The notes: a model not told the origin generated them from the sequence alone. Shown: positions 21,606-34,325, counted from the stretch's first letter. The stretch: DNA of 64,000 bases from Steinernema hermaphroditum (GCA_030435675.1 CM059624.1:8828769-8892768); one strand, 5' to 3'. A program made the numbers and translations.

Positions 21606-22818
21606 CTATCGCGAAGGAGGAGGTGGGGGCGGCATCCCGGGCATTCCAAACGGAGGAGGAGGGGGCGGCGCAAAATTTCCTGGAGTAGGCCCTCTTCCCA
21701 GGAGAGAAGGAGTAGCGCCCGGTGGTGGGGGTGGGGGCACCGATGGTGGTGGCGGCGGCGGAATGCTTCCTAAAACAGCGTAGAAACTGTTGATAACTAG
21801 AACAAAGAAAAGACTCACCGCGACCCATAAGAGACGGTGTTGGAGTCGTCATCGGCGGAGGTGGAGGCGGCGGGAAGAAGCCCGGAGTGAACGGCGGCGG
21901 TGGAGGAGCTGGCGTAGGCGTTGCGCCCATCGGAGGAGGCGGAGGTGGGAACATTCCGGGAGTCCCATACGGATTCGGCATCATCGCAGGAACGTGCATG
22001 CTTCCCATCGCAGGTGGCATTCCACTGACAGAACCAGGCATACGATAGCCATCCGAGAACATCTGATTGGGCTTGTCATCGGGAAACAATGGATTTTGCG
22101 ACGCCAAAAGACGTTCGGCGGCAGTTCCGTGTCGCTCTCCTTTGCCGTCCTTCTTGAAGGCGTAACAGCAGGTAATGGCGCGGTTGCACAAGAACTGCCC
22201 GTTCATCGCTTCCATGGCCATATCAGAGGCCTCGAAGGATGCGAAATTAATGAACGCAAATCCTTTGCTGTTGCCGGTCTCCGTATCACGCATAATACGT
22301 GGAACCTAAACAAATAACTGCAAGATCACTATGAGAAAAGGCACCTACTTGCAAAATGACTCCAAAAGCACTGAAAGTATCGAACAGCAGTTTCTCATCG
22401 ACCTCGGGATCCAAATTTCCAACAAACAAGTTCGCGCCCACGTCCATGTTCTTCTCGTTAGCAGAGGCCTTGTTCACTTTGATCGGTTTTCCGAACAACT
22501 TGATCATGTTCATGATTTTCATGGCATAGTCCGCGTCTTCTTCGCCCATGAACTCAACAAAGCCAAATCTGAACCAAAAGAACAATAAAATCAACCAAAT
22601 CTGGAACTCACCCTTGGTGACTTCCGGTGATGCGATCCTTGGGCATGTTTACACTGACAACTGGCCCGCTCTGCACAAACAGCTCCCAGAGGATCGCTTC
22701 TGTCACCTTTTCATCTAGACCACCAACATAAATAGTCGCATCTAAAACGAAGCCGATGGAAGCAGAAAAGCACAGAAACCTTACCTTGATTGCGCTCAAG
22801 TATGGGTCCGGCCGACAT
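21606..22818 (-). CDS. sap-49: Splicing factor 3B subunit 4 (SF3B4/SAP49)
   Basis: Five exons (22818-22785, 22741-22612, 22568-22349, 22305-21819, 21769-21606) give 344 residues. It opens [11 protein letters not shown] and has two RRM domains: the first with [20 protein letters not shown], the second with [20 protein letters not shown] and [20 protein letters not shown]. These match SF3B4, a U2 snRNP SF3b component that contacts pre-mRNA near the branch site. The C-terminus is Pro/Gly/Met-rich as in the family ([17 protein letters not shown]) but shorter than the 424-residue human protein. The conserved ITVSYAF phrase reads ITCCYAF here. The linker [20 protein letters not shown] is nearly invariant. 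Nuclear. Confidence 0.96.
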
Positions 22819-23240
22819 TTTGCAGTTTCGCAAACTGCAACAAATTCGAGAAACCCTGAAATATCGGTTGTAAAGGGATCATAAATAGAGCACCATGTGG
22901 CAGCGATGCTAAATGTAGGCGACAAAACACGGATACGTGAACCTTCAAATGGTTTTCACGCGAAAACACGTCAAACACACGGCAACTACGATAATCACCG
23001 GAAGACAAGACAATATAACATCGCCTTTTTGAAAATTAGCGAAAACGTAGAGACGAACGTGCCAAGACCAATCAGAGATGTCATACATTCGCGCTACCGT
23101 ATACTTCATATCTCCCTCCAAACGTTCACAAGCACTCGTTTTCTGACACCATCTCCTATTCCGAATTCTTGTGGCATATTGCATATACAGGAAACTTTAT
23201 TGTGACTGGTACCCGTGGAGTTTCGTGAGTGGCAAACAGA
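22819..23240. other. Short intergenic region (SF3B4 upstream / ARP6 3' flank)
   Basis: No gene. Reading the minus strand, T-rich acceptors TATTTCAG and TTGTTGCAG precede the SF3B4 start codon by a few tens of bases, suggesting a 5'-UTR intron or trans-splice site. Confidence 0.4.
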
Positions 23241-24910
23241 TCAATTAGGGGAGAACTTGTAGAAGCGCTTCCGGCAGAGGTCGGGTCCGTGCTCGTGGTA
23301 CTCCTCTCTCGTGACGAAGTCGTTGTTCTCCCCGTTGGCCGCTATCATGGCGGCGGCACTGTGCCAAACGTGGGTGACCGGGTTCGACGAGAGCCGAATC
23401 GCCGTTTCGTATTTGGACTCGACAAGGGAGCGCAATTCTTGTTCTCTGAAATCAGTCGCTGAGTGGAGAAACCCTTGGCTCGCTTGCAATCGCTCTCTGA
23501 ATCCCGGGAAAAGAGCGTTTCCTCCGACCACAACGATATTCTTGAGCATTCGGCCACGCAGGGCTAAACCAAAAAGTCCGATTCTGCTACCATAACCACT
23601 TGTTACCTTCAGGGATGGAGTCAATCGAAAGGGCGATGGCTTCCGCGATTCCCATCCCCTGGATTCCGACGTCCGAGGGTCGGAAGAGGAGCTCTGGAAT
23701 GCAGAATCTTTCGGTTCCCATAAGGATGCGCTGCAGGGAGGCGAGGTCGGGGTTCACGACGCCTCCACAGGCGGATGGGGTCTGCATTACGCCGACGTCC
23801 GTGGTGACGTAGTCTGGCAACACGTACTCCCTAACGATCGCCTTCTTGGTGGCATTGCTGCTGAACAAAGGCCCTCGTCATTTAGAGTCTCTCTGGACGA
23901 CCCGGCACCTCATCTTTCTCATCTCGGCATCGAAGTCGGAGGCGACGAAGCAGCACTTCTCTTTGCACTCGTTGATCAGGTAGGTCTCCTCCAGCATGTT
24001 CATCTGACGGTATGAAACCCATTCTTTCAGCTGGTTTGTCAACTGCTTTCCACCGACGTTTATTCTGTAAAGGTGTCATTACGGTGGTTTTTTTTTGTCG
24101 TAGCTGGACTGCGTTCACTTTGGGGCCTTTCCGGGGAAATGTTTTAAATCAGAAATTTCCCTGTACTCAAAGTTTTTTTTTCGGGAATGCAGGGTTCCCT
24201 TCTCATTCTTAGATTTGCATTTCACAGGATGAACTACTCAAAGGCCAACCGTTTGACTCCGCTCTGGATGACAGATCCGTTCGCCACGGGGACGACGTGT
24301 GTGAAGGAGTACCCAGTGTCCACCACGAGGTTGCAGAAGTCGTTTGTGAATTTGTTCGTCTGGAGGTTCGGGTAGCCGGCACAGAGCGCACCTGAAACAA
24401 GACTTGGATCCCCGTGCTCTCGAAGTTGTAAGTACTTGAGGTCTTCAATACCGCCTGGAAGCAGTAGTCCTCGAAAATGATCTCGTCGGAGATGTCGCGG
24501 ATCGCGGGCACACAGTAGTTGGGGTCGGTCAGGACGAGTTTGCAGTCGCCGAACGCAACATTCAGCTTGTCAGCGGCGAAGATTCGGTCCCAGATCTGGT
24601 GTTCGGTGTCCCAGTTGACTGAAAAAGAGGAGAAGAGGTCATCTCTGCCTAGGGCGAGCACTCGCTACCCAAGTATCCCCTCTGGAAGGGAGTCAGGTAG
24701 AAGAGAGAGGTACGGTCCTTGCACTCGTCGATCTCCGGGCCGATAAAGACGCGTTTCCTCTCGTTCTTCGCCTTGATGACCGCGTTCGGAACGACCCTGA
24801 GTGGCTGCGTCAGAGTCTTGGAGGAAAACAACTTACAAAGGGGCCTGATCTGTCGAGTATCCCGCTTTAAGGCTGCATGCACCGTTATCGATTATGAGGA
24901 TTTGGGACAT
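23241..24910 (-). CDS. arp-6: Actin-related protein 6 (ARP6)
   Basis: Multi-exon actin-fold protein of about 400 residues. It starts MSQILIIDNGACSLKAGYST, like the first ATP-binding strand pair of ARP6. Later landmarks are PFQRGYLVNWDTEHQIWDRI, NLVVDTGYSFTHVVP (second phosphate loop), RINVGGKQLTNQLKEWVSYR, FRPSDVGIQGMGIAEAI, KNIVVVGGNALFPGF and the ending FVTREEYHEHGPDLCRKRF. The last phrases are specific for ARP6 rather than actin or other ARPs. ARP6 is a subunit of SWR1/SRCAP chromatin remodellers that deposit H2A.Z. A CTTTAG acceptor stands one base before the ATG, suggesting trans-splicing. One intron (about 24060-24270) is longer than the rest and T-rich. Confidence 0.93.
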
Positions 24911-25070
24911 CCTAAAGCACGGAACATAAGCCAGAAGGAGTACCAGAAGTAAGAGAAGCGTATAAACGACACATTCGGTACTACGGTCAAGAGCACGGAG
25001 ATAGAACTTTATCGAAAATTCTTAACAATACATGTATTCACATTTGAGCAACAAGACACAACTCGAAAGG

Positions 25071-25740
25071 TCAGTCCGTAATGGCATGGAAGTGCTTCCG
25101 ATGGGCCAGAATCCCCTCCAGAACCTTCATCTCCCTGTCCCGAGCATCACAGTCTTCTTGTGACGTCCAGCTTCTGTCGGCCTCGTATCGGTAGGAACCA
25201 AGGAATTCGCTGGAGTCCGCGTGCCTCGGGCCCCATTCCTCTGGGGCGATCATCGAGAAGTACCGATGGCCGCTGTCTCGCTTCTTGTAGAGGAAATACG
25301 TGGATCCGGGGATCTTCTTGAGATTGCATGCGACACAGTGCAAATCCTCATCGCTTTGAGCCTTTTGTAGAACAGCCTTGGCTTGCTGGAACGAGAGTCA
25401 GATCTTTGCGCTCACGACTGTAGGCACCTCCTGGAGAAGCCTCATCTGCTCGGCGATGACCGAAAGTTTGGAAGTGGCACTGCTTTTGACGAACTCTCGC
25501 GCTGTTTGGATGGACTTTGCCAACTCCACGAGATCCTCAGGGTCGTTCACCCGCTTCACCTTCTTCTCGCTAACGATGAGGACGTCGGAGGAAGACTCCA
25601 CGAGGTTCGCTCTGACTGCAACCGAACACGCTGAAGGAAGCTGGGAAAGCGGTACCGTTCTCTGCGTGTGCTAAGCCGCTGACTGCAACAGCCTGCTCTT
25701 CCTCCATCGCTCGTTCTCTTTGAAAGCAGGCCGTACTCAT
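25071..25740 (-). CDS. C1orf50-family conserved protein (DUF2452)
   Basis: Three exons (25740-25656, 25615-25428, 25385-25071) give 195 residues, close to the 199 of human C1orf50. Conserved phrases are NDPEDLVELAKSIQTAREFV, SATSKLSVIAEQMRLLQEQA, LHCVACNLKKIPGSTYFLYK and YFSMIAPEEWG, followed by FLGSYRYEADRSWTSQED. The molecular function of the family is not known. The start at 25740 follows a TTCTAG acceptor by five bases; a second in-frame Met lies 11 codons later. It is followed closely by the ARP6 gene on the same strand. Confidence 0.9.
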
Positions 25741-26251
25741 AAGTTCTAGAATCGGGAAAGCGTCGAATCGAGGGGCGAATAGGGCTGTGCACGAGAATAC
25801 TTTATTTCAATGTACGTAGAACGAAAACAAACCAGATCGCGGCCCTGTTTGACACATTTTCTGTTAGAAATATTCAAATTTTCCCACCACTCGGCATTAC
25901 GCATCAGGCAATTCGTCGTGAGAGTCCATAGCAAGGAATCAGGGCATGCATCGAACTTCTATGTGATAAAAAATGGAATGGTCTCCATGGAGGGAAGCTT
26001 TTACGATTTATTAAAGTGCATACTGTGCATTAAGGCCTATGTCTTGAAAAGGATTACCTACTTCAATAAAGGTCATCTGCAGTTCATTATTAGGTGTTTT
26101 CCTGTGTATCCATCCAATTACTTTCGTCCCTTTTGTGTGCTCCTCTGTATCGCAGCCTGAGAGTCCGCCTTGTTTTTCGTCTGTTTTCACCGCGATTGAG
26201 CGACAGTGCAGTTTAGGCTGATGTTCACCCGTTTTATTGTCTGCGAATAAA
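25741..26251. other. Intergenic
   Basis: Short gap between two minus-strand genes. A 116-codon plus-strand frame at 25810-26160 has no family signature and is treated as chance. Confidence 0.4.
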
Positions 26252-28047
26252 TTAATTCTGAGGCGCTATGAGCACCAGGAAATTCTGAGTGTTGGAGTCG
26301 TTGTCGTTCAGGTTCATATGCGACGAGGAGGACTGGGAAAGCAGCAGGTGGAGGTCGCCGGCCTCCTCTTCTAGGAGCTTTGCCTCCACGTCAATGTCAG
26401 GGGAGGCACAGGAGTGGTTATCTACAATGTCTCCGATAGAGACCGCAGTGGCGAGAAGGGTTCTACCCGATTTGAGGCTCTCGATGTATACGGTGGCCTC
26501 GTCGGGGTGTTTGCATTTCTTCTTGAAGGAGGGGATGTGCGTCCTCTTCCTGGCCTTGATGCAGTGGTTCTACAAAGCTGTTTCTTAAGACGACCGGGAT
26601 GGAAGACCCTACCGTGGGGAAGGGTCGAAGACCGCTTTGCTTGTGGAGGATACTTCTGTCTATGAGCGCCTTCCTCTCGGGGAAGAGCTCGCTCGACTCG
26701 TACTCCCTCTGACTGTAGGAGATGCAAGGGAGCCACCGGAAGGCGTAGCGGAATCCTATTCGGAATCTAAACAGCCGCTTTGGTTCCGCCGTCCACTGCG
26801 CCGCTTCTACCTTTTGTTCACGTAGCAGTAGATAATGGGGTTTATAGCTGAGTTGGCCATGGCCACCCAGTAGGAGATGAGGTAGCACGTCGAGGCGACT
26901 CTGAACACTCCTCTATACGGGGGACCACCACGGGAGACTCACTTAAAGTTGCTCATGAGACCCTCGAGGACTGCGTGATAGAGCTGATAGGGAAGCCAAC
27001 ACACCATGAAGGAGACCACCACGGTCAAGATGAGCTTCACCGCCTTCTTCTGCTTCCGCAGCGACCTCTCCTCGCCCAGCTGGCAGTTGTGCTTCCGGAA
27101 GACCCACATGACACGGCCGTAGGTGAAGACGAGCACGATGAGGGGGATCACGTACTGCACCAGCATAATCATCTGCTCGTACCTAGAACGACGTGGAGGT
27201 GGACTTCAAGGGCGCAGCCTACATATTTCTGTACTCGTAGTCCTGGATGGAGCACATCCAGTGGTAATCGACCTGTTGCGTGTAGTTCGAGTAGAAGTAC
27301 ACCTTCGTCATCTGAGAGTAATAGGCCGGCAGGATGCCGACGAAAATGGCCGCGAGCCAGATGAGCAGGAGGATTAGGAAGGTCTTCTTGTTGGAGGAGG
27401 GTCTCGCCTTCAGGGGATTCACCACTGCGCGGTACCTTGAACACTATCCTGAGGACCACCCTAAACGACGTCGCCTACCTGTCGAAGCTAACGACCATCA
27501 TGGTGAAGACGGAGACGCAGGTGGGGACGACTCCGACGAAGATGTTGATGGAGCAGAAGACGCGTCCGAACCACCAGCGGTAGTAGAGGTTGTAGGGCCA
27601 CGTGGTGCCCGCGTTGAAGACCGAGTTGAGGCAGTCGGACAAGGCGAGGTTGAAGAGGAAGATGTTGAACGGCTTCTTCATCACCTGAAGCACTCGAGGT
27701 CACTCGACGACACTTGTGCTCCGAGCGTACTTTATGTCCTATTATGATCCACATGACGACCCCGTTTCCAATCAAGGACATAATGATGATGAGCGAAAAC
27801 ACTGTCGCCACGAACACTTGCAGGATCCTGAAAGTGCGTTGGACGAGCGCCCGGATGGCTACACTCACAAAGGGTGTTTTATAGGGTTCTCGGCGCAGTA
27901 GAGGTCCGGCATTATCCAGGGGCCGAGCCCGGTGCCGTTCTCACTCTGTTTCCTGAAGATGATGCTGCACAGGTACGAGGCGACCAGCTGCACAGAGTCG
28001 GGCTGCTGCAGCTCTATCGAGTACAATGTCGTTTGAGTCTGCTCCAT
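26252..28047 (-). CDS. Tachykinin/neurokinin-type peptide GPCR
   Basis: Seven-transmembrane rhodopsin-class receptor in about nine exons. TM1 is VFVATVFSLIIIMSLIGNGV; TM2 NIFLFNLALSDCLNSVFN; TM3 has the conserved Cys (GRVFCSINIF) and ends with DRY split by an intron (FDRYRAVVNPLKAR). TM5 is VQYVIPLIVLVFTYGRVMWV; TM6 KLILTVVVSFMVCWLPYQLY; TM7 VAMANSAINPIIYCYVNKR. The last runs into FRIGFRYAFRWLPCIS, a hallmark of tachykinin receptors. The extracellular N-terminus contains an N-glycosylation site (NGT). The long Ser- and acid-rich tail ends FLVLIAPQN. It would couple a neuropeptide to G proteins at the plasma membrane. The ligand is unproven, and the start could lie 30 codons upstream at 28137. 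Confidence 0.88.
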
Positions 28048-30704
28048 CTTAAGCACATGAACGCCTTTTAAAGTCTGAGAGAGAATTCTCCGCGAAAAAA
28101 AGGCGTCAGGGCCGTGTCTCATTGCGCGCCATTTCATAAAACATCATCAGTGTGTCGCGAAACACTGCGGGAGAATCGGGCCCGGACGGTCGAGATGTCC
28201 CTCCGCGTGATTCATCGCCTCCCCACATATTAATGAAAGCAGACGACATTGAGAACGAAAGAATAATTAACTCGTTTGCGAAAGCAACAAAAAGGCCTAG
28301 AGAATGAGCACCCTTTGGGAGCGGTTACTGTAGACGCGAACTGGGGGAGCTCCTCTTACTCGACGGTTTGCTTCGGAAAGGAAGGGACGGACAATTAGAA
28401 GGGATTAGCGCTCCTCACGGATGGCGAACCAAACAGATATGTGTGCGCGGCGCCTTAGGGCAACCGGAGTGAACTTAGGCGAAAACAAATTGGCCGATAA
28501 CTAAAGAGTAACCAAGATACAACGTCGACGGAAACCTTCCGAGGCCACTTCAGAACCAGCTTTTCTGGAGTTTCCAGCGATGAAAGGACTCTATTTGGCA
28601 CCCTGCGTCTTGGAATAGACCGTTTAAACGATGGGAACTGCTGATGTCCGTGTTCAGCTATCGTCTCGGTCCGGCGATGTCATTTCCAGGTCCAAATGGC
28701 CCGCGGCGCCGAGCTTCGCCACTTAATGACCGCTTTAGCCGTGCAATTAACATTACTCTGCAGCGGAGTTCTACAGTAATCTAATGGATTTAGGAGATAG
28801 ATGATGATGCCACAATTCGACAATCTGCGATTAGGGCGTTTGCGAGGGGGAAAGAAGACGATGGACGAGACGCTCGCCGGAAATGAAAAGCGATTTATGC
28901 TAATGTGGCTACGAGAATGGAACAGAACTCGAGTGATGAGAGCTTGCGCAATCGCCCCCGTGGGATACGGTATGTAGCACTTGGCTGGACTGAGATGGGT
29001 ATGTCGGCGGGGGCACCAACAGGTCGACCATACTCTACTAGTAATGCGCAACTCAGGTATGACAGCGTGAAATGTACTCATTAGGTAGTTCAGGGAGGGT
29101 GTGTCGATCCAAAAGGCGTAAAAGATCCTCTGCCCTCTCTGGGAGCGTCTCAGGTAATGCGCATTAGGGTTTGGACGGCTTGAAGAGGAAGTTCCCCCTT
29201 GAAACGGTGTGAACAATGGAAGCGATCCCGAGTAGGCCAATTGAAAGGACTTCGTCATCACCGCTTCTTTGTTGAGTGCGCTAAATAAAGGTGCGACGTC
29301 AGATGCGCAATTTGCTGCCGATGGTTCTGTTTATGACCACAAGGACAACACAGCCCGTGGGATGAGAGGGCACGGTGGAAGGCACTGGGGCCACACGCAA
29401 GATTGCACCACGAGGAGCGGAAGGAGATTTCTGGAGTCCGGATGGCAGTGTGTTATGGGGTGTGAAGAGGAGCAGCTCAGGCGTGAGAGCGCAGCTCCCC
29501 TCGCGCAGGCTTAGTCAGATCCGGGGGCAGAGGAAGCAACAAGAAAGGTCGGAAAACAGAGCGTCCCTGAATGGGAAATCAGCGCGATCGGCGACGTCAC
29601 TCCACACGCCTGATCGTCTGCGGCGAGCTGAGGAAAGAGAGGAATTCCGACCTTTCTTAATTCGAAAACACGAATGCCTCAACAGCTTCTGGGGCGCTCT
29701 GTGGTCACGTCTGACAGTCGTTGTCATGCATGCCGGAATCGACGCCATTCCGCATGCCTAAGGACATGCAGGAGGGGAGGAGGTTTAGCCTCTCATGGGG
29801 ATTACTGTATGCTAGCTGCCTTTTCGGAAAGAAGGAAAAGATGAGCTAATGACCATGTGCAAGGCATTCGCGGAAATACGTCGGAGCTCCGGGGGCAGGA
29901 GTTCACTGCGGCTGTAGTTTTCACGACCGAAGTAATCGGAAGGGCGAATCGCGGTCGTCCTAACTAAGCCAATCTGAGGGTCGAGTGGGCGCGTGCATGT
30001 GGACGTAGCCAAAGGGTGATTGCAGAGGAGAGCTTTCCGGCATATTCACAGAACGGACGATTCAAAAGGGCGAAAGGTAAGGACTTCTGAGACTTTCGGA
30101 GAACTCCCACCGCGTACAATGTGTTAGAGGGACTGCACAGGGCGCAGTTCAGAGATCGCCCAGGGTCGTTTCTGAATGATAAATCCAGCAAAACCCAACG
30201 AAGAAAACAGTGAAATTGCTTTTTCTGTGAACACAGAAGTCCTAATTGGATGATCGTAGTGGTGAACGTAATTAGTTTGTTTATACTCGACGAATTAAAA
30301 CGCGGAGGAGAGCTCCGCAAAGGGTAAACTCGACAACAAGAAACCCAGGGCCGAGGACAACTGCAGGGGAGCGGAAGGTGATGGCAAAGGTGATTGACAC
30401 GGTTTAAATGAGTCAGCTTCGAAGACGGAAAGGAAGTGGCGACGCGCAGCCACATCCGTCGCCTCACCCGCGCGTAACATTTAGCCGTTGGAACTGCTAA
30501 AGGTCAGAAGCCATTAGCCAGAAGTGACGTTCTGACGCAGGGCCAGAAGTCCCCCTCGATTCTATCGCCCCCTTGGCGGGTGTGAGCCCCTCGGACTCTT
30601 TCCCGATATAGCATTCATGTGTTTGTCCCTACTCATTCTGCTTATTATTGTTCTCATATACGGACGGGAAAGTGCCGCCGGCAACGAGTTCCGCACACCC
30701 TTCC
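28048..30704. other. 2.6-kb gene-free intergenic region
   Basis: Open frames (for example 28680-29261 on the minus strand and 29375-29761 on the plus strand) show no domains or splice-site support. No long repeat was noticed. It probably contains the upstream regulatory region of the GPCR. Confidence 0.4.
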
Positions 30705-33222
30705 CTAGAACACCCAATCTGACTTTCCCAGATCGTGGGGGCGGCTGACGTAGAAGTTGTAGTAGATGATGACCACGACGGTGAACATGGCGGGCAGGAT
30801 GTAGCGGCAGACCCGGTCGACGATGCTCATAGAGTTCTCGTAGAGCCCAAAAGGGTCCGTACGACGGTTCTGAAGCGGAACTGCGACCGGGAACGGAAGT
30901 GGCCCTCACGTGGTCGATCATCCAGTAGTAGACCCTCCAGCCGATGGAGTCTTTTTGGAAGTCCTGCATGTTGAAGTGGTGGTCGTGCGAAGGCTGCTGA
31001 GGCGTGAGTTGGCGCTCGCGGGTCGACGCCGACTTCTGCCGCTTCGAGTACATCGAGTACCTCCCGCCGTCGTTTCGATCCTGCAAGCAGAACTATTTTA
31101 GGATCTACAAGGGCATACCAGTCCATTGGGAGTCAGGCCTCCTCTAGGGCGTTCGCGCTCCGTCTCGGAGACCTTCTTGAGAGACGAGGAAGTACGGTAC
31201 TTCTGAGTTGCGTTCGGTCGGTTGTAATGGCGGCTGCCCACGCTAAATGCCCTTAGATTTGTTTTCACATTTGGATGACACTGGGTTTGCAAAGTTTGCA
31301 TTCGGAAACCGAAGTTCTTGTTTTTGTTTTGCGCTCATGAAAACAAGGATCGAATGATGGAACGTGATGATTAGATGAAATGATTAGATGGAACCACTTG
31401 TAATTGAAAATCGGGTTCCAACCTGAACATCGACTCTTTCGGGAGCTTTCGGAGTATGTTGCGAAGGCGCTCCTTCTCGGACCGAAGGATTTCCGGATCT
31501 CCTGAAATGACATGAGCAGAACGAGCTGGCTGGAGCGATCACCGGTGTTGAACTTGGTGAAGTAGTGGACGATGGTAAACTCGATCATGCAGAGCAGGAG
31601 GGCGACGAAGCAGATGAGGATGTAGACGTCGAGGGCCGTGGGGAAGTCGACTCGGAAGTCGGAGCGCGAGTCGAGACTCAAGAATGTGAGGGTGAGCACG
31701 CTTGTGATGCCTAGGGGGAAGCATTAGGGAGGGAGGGAAGACGCTTCTCACCAAGCCCGATCCGATCACCGGTGGCTTCGCGGTTGATCCATAGCGCCAC
31801 CCAGGACAGTAGCACTGTCAACAGACATTAGGGCGGGGAGCGTGCGAAAATTACCGATCAAGGTGCAGGGTATGTAGAAGTTGATGACGAAGTAGCCGAT
31901 ATGGCGGTGCAGGAAGAAACGCACTTCCAGGGTCGAGTAGTTCACTAGGAACGGAGACATTTCATATGCATAAGCTCTGCCTGTGTGGTCCTACTGTCTC
32001 TGCTCAGTGGAGAGCTGTTGTACACCTTGAAGCCAGCCATTTCGAACTGTGGTAACTCTGCGAGGGCTGCGTAGTCCATGTGGACTCCCCTATTCTCGCC
32101 CACCACCTGAAGTCTCCTATGTAGCTCTTTCCGGGGGTCCGCGGACTCACCTTCCAGCGAAAGATCATTTCATTTATGTCGTAGGCGAAACTTCCGATGA
32201 CCAGGCGACACGCCTAAGCACAGGAAACGTCGACGATTGATGGGAAGTTCATTTGCAAAGAGAATTAATTAGATCGTAAATGATGCCCTTCAGGATGTGC
32301 GGTCTTGCGACAATCCTCGGGCAGCTGTCACGTCAGCGTTACGTTACTCCCCAAACCGGCTTAGGACAGCTCTAGAACCCTAAAGGGTCATTCGATTTAA
32401 TCGATTTAAAGTTGGATTTGGAAGCCGAGAACTGCTTCCTGCTTTAAGGATAGCAAACAGACTTGGATGTCGAGGGGATACCGACGGAGATCCATTTGAC
32501 ACTTCGCTTTGACGGTCAGACGCGCCGAGTAGAGGACGATCCCGTCCTCACTGAGCCTGACCAGCCGGTTCGGGGTGGTTAGGGTGTGCAGATAGGACGC
32601 CTGCCCGTTCCAGAAGTACTGAAACAGGAGGAATGGACACTTGTTGGTGCGGTCTGCTACCGTATCGGGTTTCCATATCTTGTCGAGCATGGACATGCCG
32701 AGGGACAGAACCTTCCGGTTGGGACTCTGGAAGCGCAGTCGGTTGTCGCGCCACGTTTGTCGGAAGTAGCAGTCGAAAGCGTAGGTCTGAAAAGGTGACT
32801 CTGCGAGGCAGGTGAAGGAGTGTTCAAACGTCGGTCTTTTCCGAGATCGGGCCCATCGTCCGCACAAAGATGTCGATGTATACGAGCGTAGGTTCGTTCT
32901 CTGAAAGAAGCGACGTCTCTATGTCCAGTAGGCGACAGGGGAGTACTGTCAAAATTGGGGCGGAAGCTCTTGTCGTAGTTCTTGAGGATACTGTTCAGGA
33001 GAAGACTTGTGTTCGCGGCGACTTTGTTCTCCTCTACGACGTTTCTAAACGCTGTTCTAACGCCCCGATCACCGCCGAAAGCTACCGTTTCCAGCGAAGG
33101 TGGTGTCCGTCGAAAGTCGCGTTGCGGGATCGGTCGATCGTGAAACGCTCCAGGATAAAACCGTCCTTCCCGAACGTATTTCCGACGAAGACGATGGCCA
33201 AGAGCGGCCACAAGAAGCGCAT
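30705..33222 (-). CDS. Cys-loop ligand-gated ion channel, GABA/glycine-type subunit with acidic charge filter
   Basis: Thirteen exons. It has a signal peptide (MRFLWPLLAIVFVGN), a ligand-binding domain with YDKSFRPNF, LSLGMSMLDKIWKPDT and SYLHTLTTPNRLVRL, and the Cys-loop CQMDLRRYPLDIQAC (13 residues between cysteines, the last Cys restored by a 270-base intron join). M1 is HIGYFVINFYIPCTLI; M2-M3 run GLGITSVLTLTFLSL and TALDVYILICFVALLLCMIE. A basic loop and M4 (RYILPAMFTVVVIIYYNFYV) follow, with the end at GKSDWVF. By overall similarity this is an anion-channel-type (GABA-A/glycine-like) subunit. Before M2, however, it has EATGDRIG where anion channels have the Pro-Ala-Arg motif; an acidic residue just before the 0' Arg is the pattern of cation-selective channels (see findings). 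Confidence 0.88.
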
Positions 33223-33966
33223 TATGACTAGCAGACTAAAGTGGATTTTAAAAAACAAACGAAACAGAAAAGGAAAGAGTCCGGCGAGGACGGGGACCAC
33301 CGCAAAAAGATTTTATTATGCTAATAAAGTTTTGATTTTGGACGCGCCACGAGCACAAGGAGCCATAATCCATAACAAGGTTAGTGTGCCTCGGGGGGGG
33401 GAGGGGGGGAGGGAGATGGCTGTGGCTGGGTGGGGCAACTGGTAAAAGGACAAAAGCTGGCAAGGAGCAGATCCCCGTGTTTCGTGGGAAAGCGAGTAGA
33501 GGAGCGAGTTGCAGGTGAAGCGGAGCGGAAGAGCGCGGGAGAGGGAGGGCAGTATCTTCCGCCACTCAAGTGCATAAACGATTAATTTGTTCCTAGAAGG
33601 GGGAAGACGATTCTGAGGCCTCGGGTCAATCCTAAAGTAGCGAGAAAACAAAGATATTTAGTGGGAGATAGCCAGACACCTCGAAAGCGCATGGCCCTCC
33701 CCCGGGGCCAAAGTGTTGAGTTCGATGAGAGGAATGTGGTGGTTTTATAGCTGTTAGGCATGACTTTTCATTTTGGGCACCAAAGCGATGAGCGATGGCG
33801 TAATAGGGAACGGAAGATCAAGTGCCAGAAGGCGGTGGCCGCGGACTTCGGGGATGTGCCGCTAAAGTCTTCGAGAAGATGTGGACTAAGCCGCACCGAG
33901 TGGTATGAGGTAGTTGGAGGGGACTATAGAGAATGGTTTGAAGTGTGAGTTCCTGTGAGTTCCTTT
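33223..33966. other. Upstream region of the channel gene
   Basis: No gene recognised. Contains a G-rich run (GGGGGGGGAGGGGGGGAGGG near 33395-33413). Confidence 0.4.
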
Positions 33967-34243
33967 CATGGATAAAAAACTTTTTTAAAACTTCTGACAA
34001 TTTGTGTACCCCTGTTTTCGGGGTTGCTGAGCACGGTGGTGAAGTCGGTTTCCCAAGAAAACTCACAAGGGAACATCCCCAAGTGATAGTTGCAAATCGA
34101 AATCAATTGTGGTGTAATGGATAAGGGAGATCTTAGGAAATCGAGCGCGCGGCCCATATGCAGACTGGCTATAGTAAAACAGGTCCGTGAAATAAGAAAA
34201 ATAACGCCAGTCGCGACTAGTACATTGAAATTTCATTTATATG

Positions 34244-34325
34244 AAGTGTCTGTGTGGTCGAGTGGTAGTGCTCTCGGCCGCCAGTTTACGCACTCTGGTT
34301 TGAACCCACAGAGGTTGTTCGTTTT
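34244..34325 (+). repeat. tRNA-derived SINE head
   Basis: Contains an A-box-like TGGTCGAGTGGTAGTGC and a B-box-like GGTTTGAACCC with tRNA-like spacing, the internal RNA polymerase III promoter. The sequence does not fold into a full functional cloverleaf by eye, so it is called tRNA-derived rather than a tRNA gene. A related copy in the opposite orientation lies at about 35605-35665 (B-box TGTTCGACTCC, A-box TGGTCGAAGGGTAGTGC on the minus strand). Confidence 0.55.

Noticed and set aside
28680..29261. 193-codon minus-strand frame
   Set aside because: No signal, domain or splice pattern; in a long intergenic gap where open frames are expected by chance.
34244..34325. Functional tRNA gene
   Set aside because: A and B boxes are present, but no full acceptor stem or clear anticodon arm; repeated and inverted within palindromes, so tRNA-derived SINE is more likely.
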